Part shown: positions 1-7,211 of the stretch, one piece after another
How positions within the stretch are numbered: position 1 is the first letter of the stretch
Layout of the letters: every line of letters starts with the position of its first letter
Assembly: GCA_947489705.1 (NCBI GenBank)
Contig: CANLEQ010000034.1
Coordinates: 1-33,333, forward strand
Direction: 5' to 3'
Origin: an uncultured Paracoccaceae bacterium
Lineage (GTDB): Bacteria > Pseudomonadota > Alphaproteobacteria > Rhodobacterales > Rhodobacteraceae
Length of the DNA: 33,333 nt
Notes under the pieces: generated by a model
Seen by the model: only the letters and a program-made list of their open reading frames with translations
Database searches by the model: none
Told to the model about the DNA's origin: nothing
Position numbers and translations under genes: made by a program

Positions 1-14
1 GCCTTGCCGCGCGG

Positions 15-695
15 TCAACCCTGACGGATCACAGTGTTACGCTGTCCGCGCGGCATAATCCAAAACGCGGCATTATGCACAGCCTCGTGTCCGAAGGTTT
101 CATAGTAGCCTTGCGCCGTGTGAAAGGTGGCGATCGGCGGCATGTGGATCACGTCGCGAGCCGGGTGGTAGTAGGCTTGCGGCTCGTCTGTCGTCTCGAC
201 GGTCGCGCCCAGCTTGGCAAAGTATGCCTCGATTTCCGCTATCGGCTGAGTGCCGAGGTCGGCCGCCGCCTCGCGCTGGCGATAGTAGCTTTCCGGAAGG
301 CCCTCGATCTGGTCAGCGCAAAAGACGCGGTAGGTTTTCAGATAGCGACGCTTCACTTCCTCGCCGTCCTCGTTCTCCTTCTCGATGGTCCCATACTTCA
401 CGACCATGGTGGATTTTTCGCCCTTTCGGACACGCCCGCCCAGCTTCTGCGATTGAGGAAAAGTCATCCAGTAGGGCGAGGCGTAGCCCTTTTCGGCGGC
501 GGACAGCCACAGCATCAAGACGTTGATGCCGCGATACCCTTCGCCCGTGTGCCGGAGCGGGAACGGAGCGCCGCCGCCTTGGCCCGTCCACGGGCAACGC
601 CACGGCGGGGTGCCGGCCTCGATCGCGGCGATGATCTTGTTCGTAATCTCGGTTTCGGGATCGTACTTCGGGGCAGTGTTTTTGCGGGTTGCCAT
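15..695 (-). pseudogene. ardC: ArdC-like antirestriction protein, 3'-truncated
   Basis: Reading from the ATG at 695 gives 226 aa. The N-terminal part (about residues 10-130, with PPWRCPW, YRGINVLML and YWMTFPQ) matches the ArdC N-terminal ssDNA-binding domain. The C-terminal part reaches the zinc-metallopeptidase motif HEAVH near residue 203. ArdC proteins protect incoming plasmid DNA from restriction and normally run about 80-100 residues past this motif. Here the reading changes at once to an unrelated 20-residue tail and stops, so the gene appears cut by an insertion or recombination whose end lies at the left of the window. The start is chosen because GGAGGG sits about 10 bases upstream and the ArdC homology begins there; a longer in-frame reading runs back through the repeated leader and is not coding. 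Known: ArdC role. Seen: motif and abrupt loss of homology. Inferred: loss of peptidase function; the ssDNA-binding domain could still fold. Confidence 0.8.
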
Positions 696-696
696 A

Positions 697-1063
697 TCTA
701 GCCCTCCTTCGTGGTGGTGCCCTTTCCGGTCTTGGTGCCGAAAATTGGGGCGGGGTTTGGAGCGAGGACCGCGAAGCGGCCCTCTCTCCAAAGCCTGCCT
801 CCCGGCGAGGGCAGGAGGGGGACCCACGCAAGGTTGTCCGTAGGGGCGAAGGGGAGGGGGATCACCCGACCTGCACGGAGCCGAAGGCGGAGGAAGGACG
901 GGGAAACCCCTTCGCCCCGTCAAGCGGACGGCCTTGCGTGGGGGAACCAGCGGTTCCCTAGACGGACGCGCCCTGGCGCGGCCCAAGGATGCAGGGGGCG
1001 TTCGGAGCGTAGCGACGAATCCCCCCTGCCGGTGAGACCCCCGCGCGATCGCGCGGGGGTCTC
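697..1063 (-). repeat. 367-bp leader repeat, copy 1 (upstream of ardC)
   Basis: This stretch is identical, base for base as far as I can read, to 5432-5798 (constant offset 4735, no indels). It covers the Shine-Dalgarno of ardC and runs upstream to a perfect palindrome at 1034-1063. It is packed with hairpins: 756-762+764-767+769-772 pairs with 776-779+781-784+786-792, and 823-833, 836-840 and 843-854 pair with 932-942, 925-929 and 907-918. Smaller hairpins lie at 942-958 and around 970-985. It holds no credible gene. It may be a structured 5' leader RNA or a DNA element that acts when single-stranded. Confidence 0.95.
1034..1063. promoter_or_regulatory. Perfect 30-bp palindrome bounding leader repeat copy 1
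   Basis: GAGACCCCCGCGCGA is followed directly by its reverse complement, so all 30 bases are symmetric with no spacer. It forms the upstream edge of the leader repeat, and the two repeat copies stop matching exactly at its outer end. Possible roles are an operator, a terminator stem for transcripts entering from upstream (there is no T-tract), or a recombination boundary. The role is unknown. Confidence 0.75.
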
Positions 1064-1140
1064 ATCCCTCGGGTTTAATGGTCCGTGAAGGGTGCGGGGC
1101 TATGCTCTTTGGGACTCAACTTGACGGAGGGTCCCTGTCC

Positions 1141-1647
1141 ATGCCTGGCACCGCCCCAGACAAGCCGGATCAACGCAACAACCTCTGGCCGTCGATCCGC
1201 ACGCTCGAAGACGCCCGTAAAGAAACTTCTATGGCCTCGGCGGGCATCCTGATCGGGATTGTTGGCACCTTCGGCGTGGCGATCGGTCATCATCGTTCGA
1301 TCTGGCATGTTCTCTCGGCGGCGATCTCGCCTGAAGGTATGGACCCTGAACGGCTGGTTCCGACTCTTCTCGCCGGTCAAAGTGCGGCCTTCGTCATTTT
1401 TGCGGTGCAGCTCTGGCGGGGACCGGCCGTTTGGCCCGCGATCGTTGCCGTCTCGATCCTGGCCGCTGAGTTCATCACGCGGGTGGCCTTCGGAGCCGGT
1501 GCCCACATGATGTTTCTCTACATGGCGGCAACCGCCTATGCCGTGACCGGTCTCCGCGCGAGCTGGTTTATCCGGCGCCACGAAGGGACGCGGCGGACGT
1601 CCCAACACTACGGAGAAGCGAGCCACGCACACCGGGGCTCTTCATAA
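1141..1647 (+). CDS. Hypothetical four-TM inner-membrane protein
   Basis: 168 aa. The ATG at 1141 has GGAGG 11 bases upstream; an upstream in-frame start at 1078 has no such site. Four hydrophobic stretches are visible, beginning roughly at ASAGILIGIVGTFGVAIG, LLAGQSAAFVIFAV, VWPAIVAVSILAAEF and AHMMFLYMAATAYAVTG. The charged C-terminus is rich in Arg and His. I do not recognise a family. It is divergent from ardC, and its 5' region abuts the palindrome of the leader repeat, so the two could share a control region. It runs into the hairpin at 1646-1672. Confidence 0.6.
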   Translation: MPGTAPDKPDQRNNLWPSIRTLEDARKETSMASAGILIGIVGTFGVAIGHHRSIWHVLSAAISPEGMDPERLVPTLLAGQSAAFVIFAVQLWRGPAVWPAIVAVSILAAEFITRVAFGAGAHMMFLYMAATAYAVTGLRASWFIRRHEGTRRTSQHYGEASHAHRGSS

Positions 1648-1672
1648 AAAGCCCCCCGCCGAAGCGGGGGCC
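1646..1672 (-). terminator. Intrinsic terminator of the minus-strand parB-like operon
   Basis: Read on the minus strand, a GC-rich stem (GCCCCCGC pairing with GCGGGGGG, loop TTCG) is followed by five T. It lies about 165 bases downstream of the last minus-strand gene (stop at 1838). The same hairpin lies at the 3' end of the plus-strand membrane gene but has no T-tract in that direction. Confidence 0.7.
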
Positions 1673-1837
1673 AGTCATCCTTTCCACCACGAAAAGGAAA
1701 AGTCAGGGGTCACTCCGCCCCGAAAACCTCGTTCACGGAGTCCCTATTCAATTGTTGTGCGAAAGTCGTTCGGGATCACCTATGACATATCGGCTACCGT
1801 CATCCAGCACGAAGCCAACTGCTTTGGAGCCGTCTAC

Positions 1838-2356
1838 CTACTTTCGACGCGACACAACGCCATCAGCGGTGATCGCGTCGAGCTGGTATTGTGTGCGCCG
1901 CGTCAATTGCGACCCGTCCCCCGACACCATGATCTCGGCTTCGCAGCCGACGCGAAGGAAGCCTCCATCCGCCTCGATCATCGCGGTGCCTTCCATGCCT
2001 TCGGTCTGGCGCTGAACCGACCCGTCCGCGCCAACGACGATCCATGTCTCCCCGACCTTCACGCGCACCTGGTAGTGATCTGCGATGATCCCGGTCCAGC
2101 CAATCGCCTCGCTCTCGTCGCGGCGCAGAACGAGCTTGTCGGGGTGCATCTTGATCTGCACGTCCTGACCGTCACCGTCGCCTTTCACAACAACGAACGC
2201 CTCCTTGTCCTCGGGGTCATCGGGCAAGCGGGCCGTGGCATCGTTCGGTCGCCACAAGACAGGCTCGTCGCGTCGCTTCTTCTGCTTGTTCTTATGGAAC
2301 GCGATGAAAAGCTGCGCGGACTTCCACGCGACTTTCATTTTGGCAGGGACGGTCAT
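1838..2356 (-). CDS. Hypothetical protein, last gene of the ParB-like operon
   Basis: 172 aa starting MTVPAKMKVAW. The ATG overlaps the stop of the upstream 60-aa gene as ATGA, which suggests translational coupling; the longer in-frame reading upstream is discarded for that reason. A basic segment near residue 25 (KNKQKKRRDE) is followed by a beta-rich region with alternating charged and hydrophobic residues. No signal peptide or membrane segment is visible. I do not recognise a family. Its position in a run of minus-strand genes with the ParB-like protein suggests a shared role in early plasmid establishment, which is inference only. Confidence 0.6.
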   Translation of the reverse strand: MTVPAKMKVAWKSAQLFIAFHKNKQKKRRDEPVLWRPNDATARLPDDPEDKEAFVVVKGDGDGQDVQIKMHPDKLVLRRDESEAIGWTGIIADHYQVRVKVGETWIVVGADGSVQRQTEGMEGTAMIEADGGFLRVGCEAEIMVSGDGSQLTRRTQYQLDAITADGVVSRRK

Positions 2357-2535
2357 CGCAGGCTGCTTTCGGTGCCCTGCCGCGCGGCCGCCATCATGTC
2401 GGCTATCGTGATTTCCTTCCCGCGCATGATGATGCTGCCCGCGGAGCGGATCGTCACGGTTCCGTCCTCCTGGCGCGCGATCAGCTCGCCCCGAACTATC
2501 CCGATGGAATCGCGATGAATGGCTGCTGTCTTCAT
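2353..2535 (-). CDS. Hypothetical 60-aa protein
   Basis: It begins MKTAAIHRDSIGIVRGEL and looks like a small beta-sheet fold followed by a helix (EITIADMMAAARQ). It overlaps the following gene by ATGA at 2353-2356, which is the main support for both being real. The ribosome site is weak (GAGGA, about 7 bases upstream). No recognised domain. Confidence 0.5.
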   Translation of the reverse strand: MKTAAIHRDSIGIVRGELIARQEDGTVTIRSAGSIIMRGKEITIADMMAAARQGTESSLR

Positions 2536-2670
2536 GGGGCGTCCTCGCGGATGTGCTGGGTTCGGAGGCCGGATCGGCGGCGTTGGTGAGACAGGTGGAT
2601 TCTAGCATTTCGGGACTCTCTGCACCATGAATTGAGTAAGGTATGGGCTTTTCGCGCGCCCGTTGTGGTA

Positions 2671-2690
2671 GCCGGCGCCGGAGCGCCGGC
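2671..2690 (-). terminator. Strong GC hairpin between minus-strand small genes
   Basis: GCCGGCGC and GCGCCGGC form an 8-bp perfect stem with a four-base loop. It lies just downstream of the 56-aa gene (stop at 2702) on the minus strand. There is no clear T-tract, so it may be an attenuator or RNA-stabilising stem rather than a full terminator. Confidence 0.4.
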
Positions 2691-2701
2691 CTTCGAAGGC
2701 G

Positions 2702-2872
2702 TCAACCTCGGCGGCGGTAGATGCAGAAGCCCGTCGGGATTCGCGTGCCGCTCTCGGCGAAGGAAGCGACAGGCAAGTCACGCCAGCTTCCCGGCAAATC
2801 GCCGTGGTCGTAGTGCGCGCTCGCGGGCAATATGCGCAGGGCGCGGAAGGCGCGCCCTGCGGGTTGGGTCAT
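2702..2872 (-). CDS. Hypothetical 56-aa protein coupled to the ParB-like gene
   Basis: It starts MTQPAGRAFRAL. Its ATG overlaps the TGA of the ParB-like gene as ATGA (2869-2872), and its third codon positions are G/C-rich as in neighbouring genes. It contains an aromatic/glycine-rich centre and ends CIYRRRG. No recognised family. It is kept because of the tight overlap and coding-like composition; without homologues it could be a chance overlap. Confidence 0.45.
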   Translation of the reverse strand: MTQPAGRAFRALRILPASAHYDHGDLPGSWRDLPVASFAESGTRIPTGFCIYRRRG

Positions 2873-4719
2873 GCGAAGTGATCGGGCACCCATGCGTCAA
2901 TCTTGGTAATCTGCTCCGGGGTAGCGTCGAACGCACCGGGATTGGCAAATAGGCTTTCCAGCGTCTCAGCCTTCTCGCCTTTCTTCTTCTTCGCGAAAGA
3001 CGTGGCTCTCGGGCTTTGGGGTCCACACTCAAGAAGATCGTTCCAGAGGGCGTCCAGCCAGTCGCCCTTCATTCTCTTGAAGAGGTTTTCAGCGGTTGGC
3101 GTCCAGACGGAGCGCAAGCTGGTTTCGGCTTCTTTGTCGATCAGCTTGCCAAGTCCCTCGTCGGACACTGCCAAGAGCCGCGTCAGGTGCCGGATCAGTT
3201 CGGCGTCCCGATGCTCGCGGCCCTTCTTGCGGAACGCGCGGAAACCTTTCGCAAGATCGCTGCCCCACGGGTCCTTTGGGCTGGCGGCTTTCTTTGTTAG
3301 CCGCTCGTCCAGCGTGAAGCCGGTTTCTGTCTCGGGCATGTTCCGGGGGGGCTCGGCCCGCAACTCAAAGGCCCGACGGTAGCCCATCCCGCCCGACAAC
3401 TGCCACGCCAAAAGATCAAGGATCAGATCGGCGTGATCGACGGTGGCGTTCTGGCGCGCGCCAAGAGCGGCGGCGTTCAGGTCGTCTTGCAGCTTCGCGG
3501 AATAGGGCTGCTTAGGCGCGTCGTCCTGCTCCATCCGGTAGGGCTTCGGCAACACACCGGCTTCGATGGCGGCGGCACGACCCTCGCGGCGGACCAGTCC
3601 GCGCATCGGCTGCAGAGCGCCTTGGTTGTCCACGTAGGCGATGACGCCGGAATGAACCTTTTGGTCCTCGGTATAGGCTCCGTCCAACTTGGCGGTCAGG
3701 GTCTCGAACTCGGCTTCGGTGGCCTCGTCCAGCGCGTCGCCCTCGGCCCACTCGGCCAGCTCGTCATAGCGCCCGGCCTCGTCCTCGGTCAGATCACCCT
3801 CGACCTTGTAGAGCCGATCCAGCTTGTCCATGCGCTCCCAACCAACATAGGCGTCCTCGACAACCTCAACCCACTTCCAGCCCTCGGCCTCGATGGACGC
3901 TCCCGCCTTCGTCAGCGCATCGCGGAAAAGGTCATTGAGAAGCGCCGGATCGGCAAGAAACACATCTTCGCTGAACAGGTCGCGGGTGATCTTGCCGCCC
4001 GCCTGCTCGTAGGCGGTCAACCCGACGAACGACGCGCGGCGGTCGGTCGCGCGAATGGATTGCGGCTGAAGCTCCTGCTTAATCCGATGCTCGGAGATAG
4101 GACGGCCCCGGATGCCTTCGAGAACTTGCAAGCTCAACGCCTCGTCCTCGCTGACAGTGAAGGCGGCGGCGGCACCGATCGAGATTTCACCGGCCCGCAA
4201 GGCGTCGATCACCGGCGCGGGCAGGTTCGCCAGCGCGAGGCGGCGGCGCACATGCGCCTCGGTCTGGCCGAAGGCGCTGGCGATGGTCGGAACAGGGGCA
4301 CCCGTCGCGGCCATCTTGCCATAGGCACGGATTTCATCGGCGGGGTGAAGGTCCTGGCGCGCGGCGTTCTCGGCGCTGGCCCATGCGCGGGCCGTGGACT
4401 CGTCGGGCGCGATGCGGACGTGCGGCGCGACAATCTCGGGCCGCTCCCCGGCAAGATGGGGGTGGCTGTCAGCCAGCTTTTGCAAGGCGCGAAGGCGACG
4501 GCCCCCGGCGACGATCCCGACGCGACCCTCTGCATCACGGAATCCTGCGGGGTTCTGAATGAGGCCCAGAAGTCGGATGCTCTCGGCCAGAAGCGCGATC
4601 CCCTCGGGGTCGGCATCCTGTCGAGGGTTCAGATCGGATAGATAGAGGTCGGCCAGCGGCACGGCCTCGGTGGCGGGTGTGGCGGTTTCGGGGGCACGGA
4701 TGGCGGTTACGTTGGACAT
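2869..4719 (-). CDS. Large ParB/Srx-domain protein (leading-region type)
   Basis: 616 aa. Residues 20-80 form the ParB/Srx N-terminal domain, with LNPRQ near 30 and the box GGRRLRAL at 72-79. Residues 118-200 resemble the ParB helix-turn-helix region (ENAARQDLHPADEIRAY, then ASAFGQTEAHVRRRLALANLP). The remaining roughly 400 residues are acidic and mixed and are absent from ordinary partition ParBs of about 300 aa. No parA is adjacent. Known: large ParB-domain proteins of similar size (for example ORF653/YubM of F) sit in plasmid leading regions. I infer that this is such a protein rather than the partition ParB. The start is the ATG at 4719 with AAGGAA upstream. It is followed by small overlapping genes on the same strand. 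Confidence 0.85.
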   Translation of the reverse strand: MSNVTAIRAPETATPATEAVPLADLYLSDLNPRQDADPEGIALLAESIRLLGLIQNPAGFRDAEGRVGIVAGGRRLRALQKLADSHPHLAGERPEIVAPHVRIAPDESTARAWASAENAARQDLHPADEIRAYGKMAATGAPVPTIASAFGQTEAHVRRRLALANLPAPVIDALRAGEISIGAAAAFTVSEDEALSLQVLEGIRGRPISEHRIKQELQPQSIRATDRRASFVGLTAYEQAGGKITRDLFSEDVFLADPALLNDLFRDALTKAGASIEAEGWKWVEVVEDAYVGWERMDKLDRLYKVEGDLTEDEAGRYDELAEWAEGDALDEATEAEFETLTAKLDGAYTEDQKVHSGVIAYVDNQGALQPMRGLVRREGRAAAIEAGVLPKPYRMEQDDAPKQPYSAKLQDDLNAAALGARQNATVDHADLILDLLAWQLSGGMGYRRAFELRAEPPRNMPETETGFTLDERLTKKAASPKDPWGSDLAKGFRAFRKKGREHRDAELIRHLTRLLAVSDEGLGKLIDKEAETSLRSVWTPTAENLFKRMKGDWLDALWNDLLECGPQSPRATSFAKKKKGEKAETLESLFANPGAFDATPEQITKIDAWVPDHFA

Positions 4720-4805
4720 GAGATTTCCTTCGATTTTCGTGGTGTGGGTCGATTTGTTCGTGTTATTGGTGCCCCGGCCCTCGTTTAGGGGCCGAAGCGG
4801 GGGCC

Positions 4806-4925
4806 TTAGATGGCTCCGTGTTGCGTCAGGAAGCGGCGGGCGATCTTAGCGGAGAGGCCGCCCTTCCTGATTAGCGCCCACGCCTCAGCACGGCGCGCTG
4901 TCCAGTCGATTTCCAGTGTTCTCAC
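4806..4925 (-). CDS. Small basic helical protein with unusual start codon
   Basis: The frame ending at the TAA at 4806 encodes MRTLEIDWTARRAEAWALIRKG-type sequence (39 aa from the GTG at 4925, or 36 aa from the CTG at 4916), an amphipathic basic helix ending RRFLTQHGAI. A near-perfect Shine-Dalgarno, AAGGAGGTGA, lies here. It abuts the GTG, which is too close, but stands 8 bases from the CTG, which is the ideal distance. The frame closes upstream at a TGA with no ATG. An overlapping frame begins at an ATG near 4982 and encodes about 31 aa. The strong ribosome site between ParB-like and DUF3768 genes argues for a real gene; the start is unsettled. Confidence 0.45.
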   Translation of the reverse strand: MRTLEIDWTARRAEAWALIRKGGLSAKIARRFLTQHGAI

Positions 4926-5031
4926 CTCCTTCCCGATGCTCTGGGGTTTCGTGGCTGGCGGGGTCTTGCGCCCCGTTCATCTGCTCGACGGTCCAGCCTC
5001 GGGGCGAGCGGTTGCCTGCCCGCGACCGATC

Positions 5032-5430
5032 TCAATAATCCTCGGGGAACATCACGGTCAGGACGCGGCGGGTCTGCTCGACGTTGGCCGGGTCGTCCGA
5101 GCCGTATTCAAAGGCGGCGTCGTAGTAGTCGATCTTGAACCAGACGGCGCGGCCTTGAACCTCGACCTTGCCCATTGCCCGCTCGCCGTGGGGGTCAATG
5201 TCCTCGGGGAAGTCCTCGGGTGTCAGGGAGACGATCTTTCGCGCGGCCTCCATCACGAAGTCCGGCCCCATAGCGTTCACCGCCGCCGTCATCAGCCAGC
5301 GGCCCTCGGGCGCATCGGGGCCGCCTCGCCCGACCATCCGAAGGCGGAACGCATTGTTCTGGCCGGCAATTACCAAGGTCCGCAGGTGCGCCGCCGCTTC
5401 CTCTGTCGTCATTTCCATCAAGTTCGGCAT
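5032..5430 (-). CDS. DUF3768 family protein
   Basis: 132 aa from the ATG at 5430, which has GGAGGG 9-10 bases upstream inside the repeated leader. The C-terminal half carries the DUF3768 signature as I know it: WLMTAAVNAMGP near residue 55, IDPHGERAMG, WFKIDYYD and RVLTVMFPEDY at the end. The family is common on alphaproteobacterial plasmids and its function is not known to me. The gene sits upstream of the ParB-like operon and has the same 367-bp leader as ardC, so the two are probably expressed under the same control. Longer readings to 6003 run through the non-coding leader and are rejected. Confidence 0.85.
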   Translation of the reverse strand: MPNLMEMTTEEAAAHLRTLVIAGQNNAFRLRMVGRGGPDAPEGRWLMTAAVNAMGPDFVMEAARKIVSLTPEDFPEDIDPHGERAMGKVEVQGRAVWFKIDYYDAAFEYGSDDPANVEQTRRVLTVMFPEDY

Positions 5431-5431
5431 G

Positions 5432-5798
5432 TCTAGCCCTCCTTCGTGGTGGTGCCCTTTCCGGTCTTGGTGCCGAAAATTGGGGCGGGGTTTGGAGCGA
5501 GGACCGCGAAGCGGCCCTCTCTCCAAAGCCTGCCTCCCGGCGAGGGCAGGAGGGGGACCCACGCAAGGTTGTCCGTAGGGGCGAAGGGGAGGGGGATCAC
5601 CCGACCTGCACGGAGCCGAAGGCGGAGGAAGGACGGGGAAACCCCTTCGCCCCGTCAAGCGGACGGCCTTGCGTGGGGGAACCAGCGGTTCCCTAGACGG
5701 ACGCGCCCTGGCGCGGCCCAAGGATGCAGGGGGCGTTCGGAGCGTAGCGACGAATCCCCCCTGCCGGTGAGACCCCCGCGCGATCGCGCGGGGGTCTC
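5432..5798 (-). repeat. 367-bp leader repeat, copy 2 (upstream of DUF3768 gene)
   Basis: Identical to 697-1063, in the same orientation and placed identically relative to the start codon (one base differs between the ATG and the repeat edge). The two downstream genes are unrelated in sequence, so similarity stops exactly at the start codon. This means the unit that was copied is a leader/control element rather than a gene. Hairpin positions are those of copy 1 plus 4735; for example, the long stem pairs 5558-5589 with 5642-5677. Confidence 0.95.
5769..5798. promoter_or_regulatory. Perfect 30-bp palindrome bounding leader repeat copy 2
   Basis: Second copy of the 15+15 palindrome at the upstream edge of the leader repeat. 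Sequence beyond it differs entirely from the equivalent position beside copy 1. Confidence 0.75.
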
Positions 5799-6307
5799 GG
5801 TCTAAGGAAGACGGGAGCGGTCCTGCTCGGTCGATGAGGGTTGCGCGGGGGGCAGTCGGTTTACTATCTACCGCGTCCGCCCTCCCCCAAAGGGGGCGGT
5901 TGAGGTCGGGGGTCCCGAACAGGCAGCAGGCGGTTCCCCCGACCTCGTTTAGGAGTCCAGTTCGGCGGCACCGGCCTGCGCTGGAAAGACCCGGCCGTCG
6001 CACAAGCGACCGTCACCCGAATGGGCCGAGACTTTTCCCCTCTATCGACCATGCGGCCGCGGCGGACCCTGGCTCGCCGAGACAGGGTGCGCTGCACCTG
6101 GGCCGCAGGGAGAGGGAGGGGGGAAGGCTCGGGTCGAAGGCCGGTGAAGCCGGCCGAAGACTAGGGCGCGGTCCTGGGCGGGCGCGTCCTCGAGCTACAG
6201 CACGAGGGCGCGGACGATCAGGATGGGCCATGCCTCTTACTCGATTCCCGCCACACCAACCCCGTGATAGAGGAAGCGGCGCCAAAGAACGCTGAAAGGG
6301 ACTGACG
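5799..6307. other. Gene-poor stretch with inverted repeats
   Basis: No convincing gene is present: the reading frames here are Arg/Pro/Gly-rich with no recognisable motif. Visible structure is a hairpin near 5885-5899 (CCCCC, AAA, GGGGG) and an inverted repeat with perfect 11-base arms at 5902-5912 and 5936-5946. It may contain the promoter of the DUF3768/ParB-like block. Confidence 0.5.
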
Positions 6308-6694
6308 TTGCTGGATAAAAACCTTCGCGCCCGAATGAGTTTTTGGATCAAAGAAACGCGCCTCGGAGGCGGGCTCGATGACGCGTCCGATTGTCTGAAG
6401 GCCCAGCATAGCGCAGCGATGGTTTTCCGGTCAGCAAACCAAAGTGGGAAGTGGCCTGGCATCGGATCGCGAATTTTGTCGGCTTACATGGTCGCAGCCG
6501 CAAACACAGCGACGGGCGACGCCGAAGTGCTGGACGCAGACGCTGACCATATCAAACGGGTTTTCGGGTGTCTGGCGAAGAAGCTACCGGACGGCATCGC
6601 GCGGAAGGATCTGGAAAACGCCTCCACCATGAACGTGCGGCTACTCCGCTTGATCCTGACGTCCGTCTCGGCCATCGAGACGGATGACGATTGA
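6308..6694 (+). CDS. Hypothetical 128-aa protein
   Basis: Frame from a TTG at 6308 (AGGGA about 8 bases upstream), with an alternative ATG at 6335. Third positions are G/C-rich, as expected of a gene here. The product looks soluble and helical, with a run DADHIKRVFGCLAKKLPDGI in the middle and a C-terminal segment LLRLILTSVSAIETDDD. There is no signal peptide or membrane segment and I do not recognise the family. A hairpin without a T-tract follows at about 6718-6737. Confidence 0.55.
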   Translation: MLDKNLRARMSFWIKETRLGGGLDDASDCLKAQHSAAMVFRSANQSGKWPGIGSRILSAYMVAAANTATGDAEVLDADADHIKRVFGCLAKKLPDGIARKDLENASTMNVRLLRLILTSVSAIETDDD

Positions 6695-7211
6695 GACCGG
6701 GCAATCTCCGGCCGATGCCCCGCCCGAAGGCGGGGCGGACGCTCACGTGGGCGTTTCACGACAACGTCGCGTTGAGTATGCCCGGCTTAAACCGACTATC
6801 GCGCAAGGTGCAGCGGAAGCTCGCTTTGTCCGCGCTCCGGCCTTCCTAGCACGACGCGGCGGAAGTCCGGATCGAGCCCATTGTACAAACTGAGGACACG
6901 GGCGTACTGAGATCTGCCGAGAGTTCCGAATGAAGGTTCGGCCTGTCAAAGTCAGTTCATCGAACGCCGGTTTCCACTGCGACGGACTATCGGTAGGATG
7001 GTCGCTACCCAGGCCTTCCTGCCGAGCCGCTGCGTTCGCATGACTCGCTGTACCAATTTACGCCGCAACAACCGGAAGGCACTTTGTGCAGTGCTTCTGG
7101 TACCTTCGCAGATGCGCGAGCTCAGGACCAGGACCCTAGCAGTCTTCCCCGACGTATCTGCATCCTCGAGTTAGTGTGAAATTCCGGAGCAATATCATTG
7201 AAGAGGACAGC
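6695..7211. other. Intergenic region at the left edge of the defence island
   Basis: Apart from the GC hairpin at about 6718-6737 I see no gene, RNA or repeat. It marks the passage from the gene-poor stretch to the restriction-modification island and could hold the island boundary. Confidence 0.4.

Noticed and set aside
75-701. 208-aa plus-strand reading frame
   Set aside because: Antisense to ardC, whose minus-strand translation has clear family motifs.
697-1063. Leader repeat as an N-terminal extension of ArdC and DUF3768 proteins
   Set aside because: The frame is open through it, but an identical extension on two unrelated proteins, a Shine-Dalgarno at the inner edge and dense hairpins argue for a non-coding leader.
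3433-4641. 402-aa plus-strand reading frame
   Set aside because: It is the antisense shadow of the ParB-like gene; high GC keeps the opposite frame open, and the translation is Gly/Leu/Arg-rich with no motif.
5834-6295. 153-aa plus-strand reading frame
   Set aside because: Arg/Pro/Gly-rich translation with no ribosome site or motif; typical chance ORF in GC-rich DNA.
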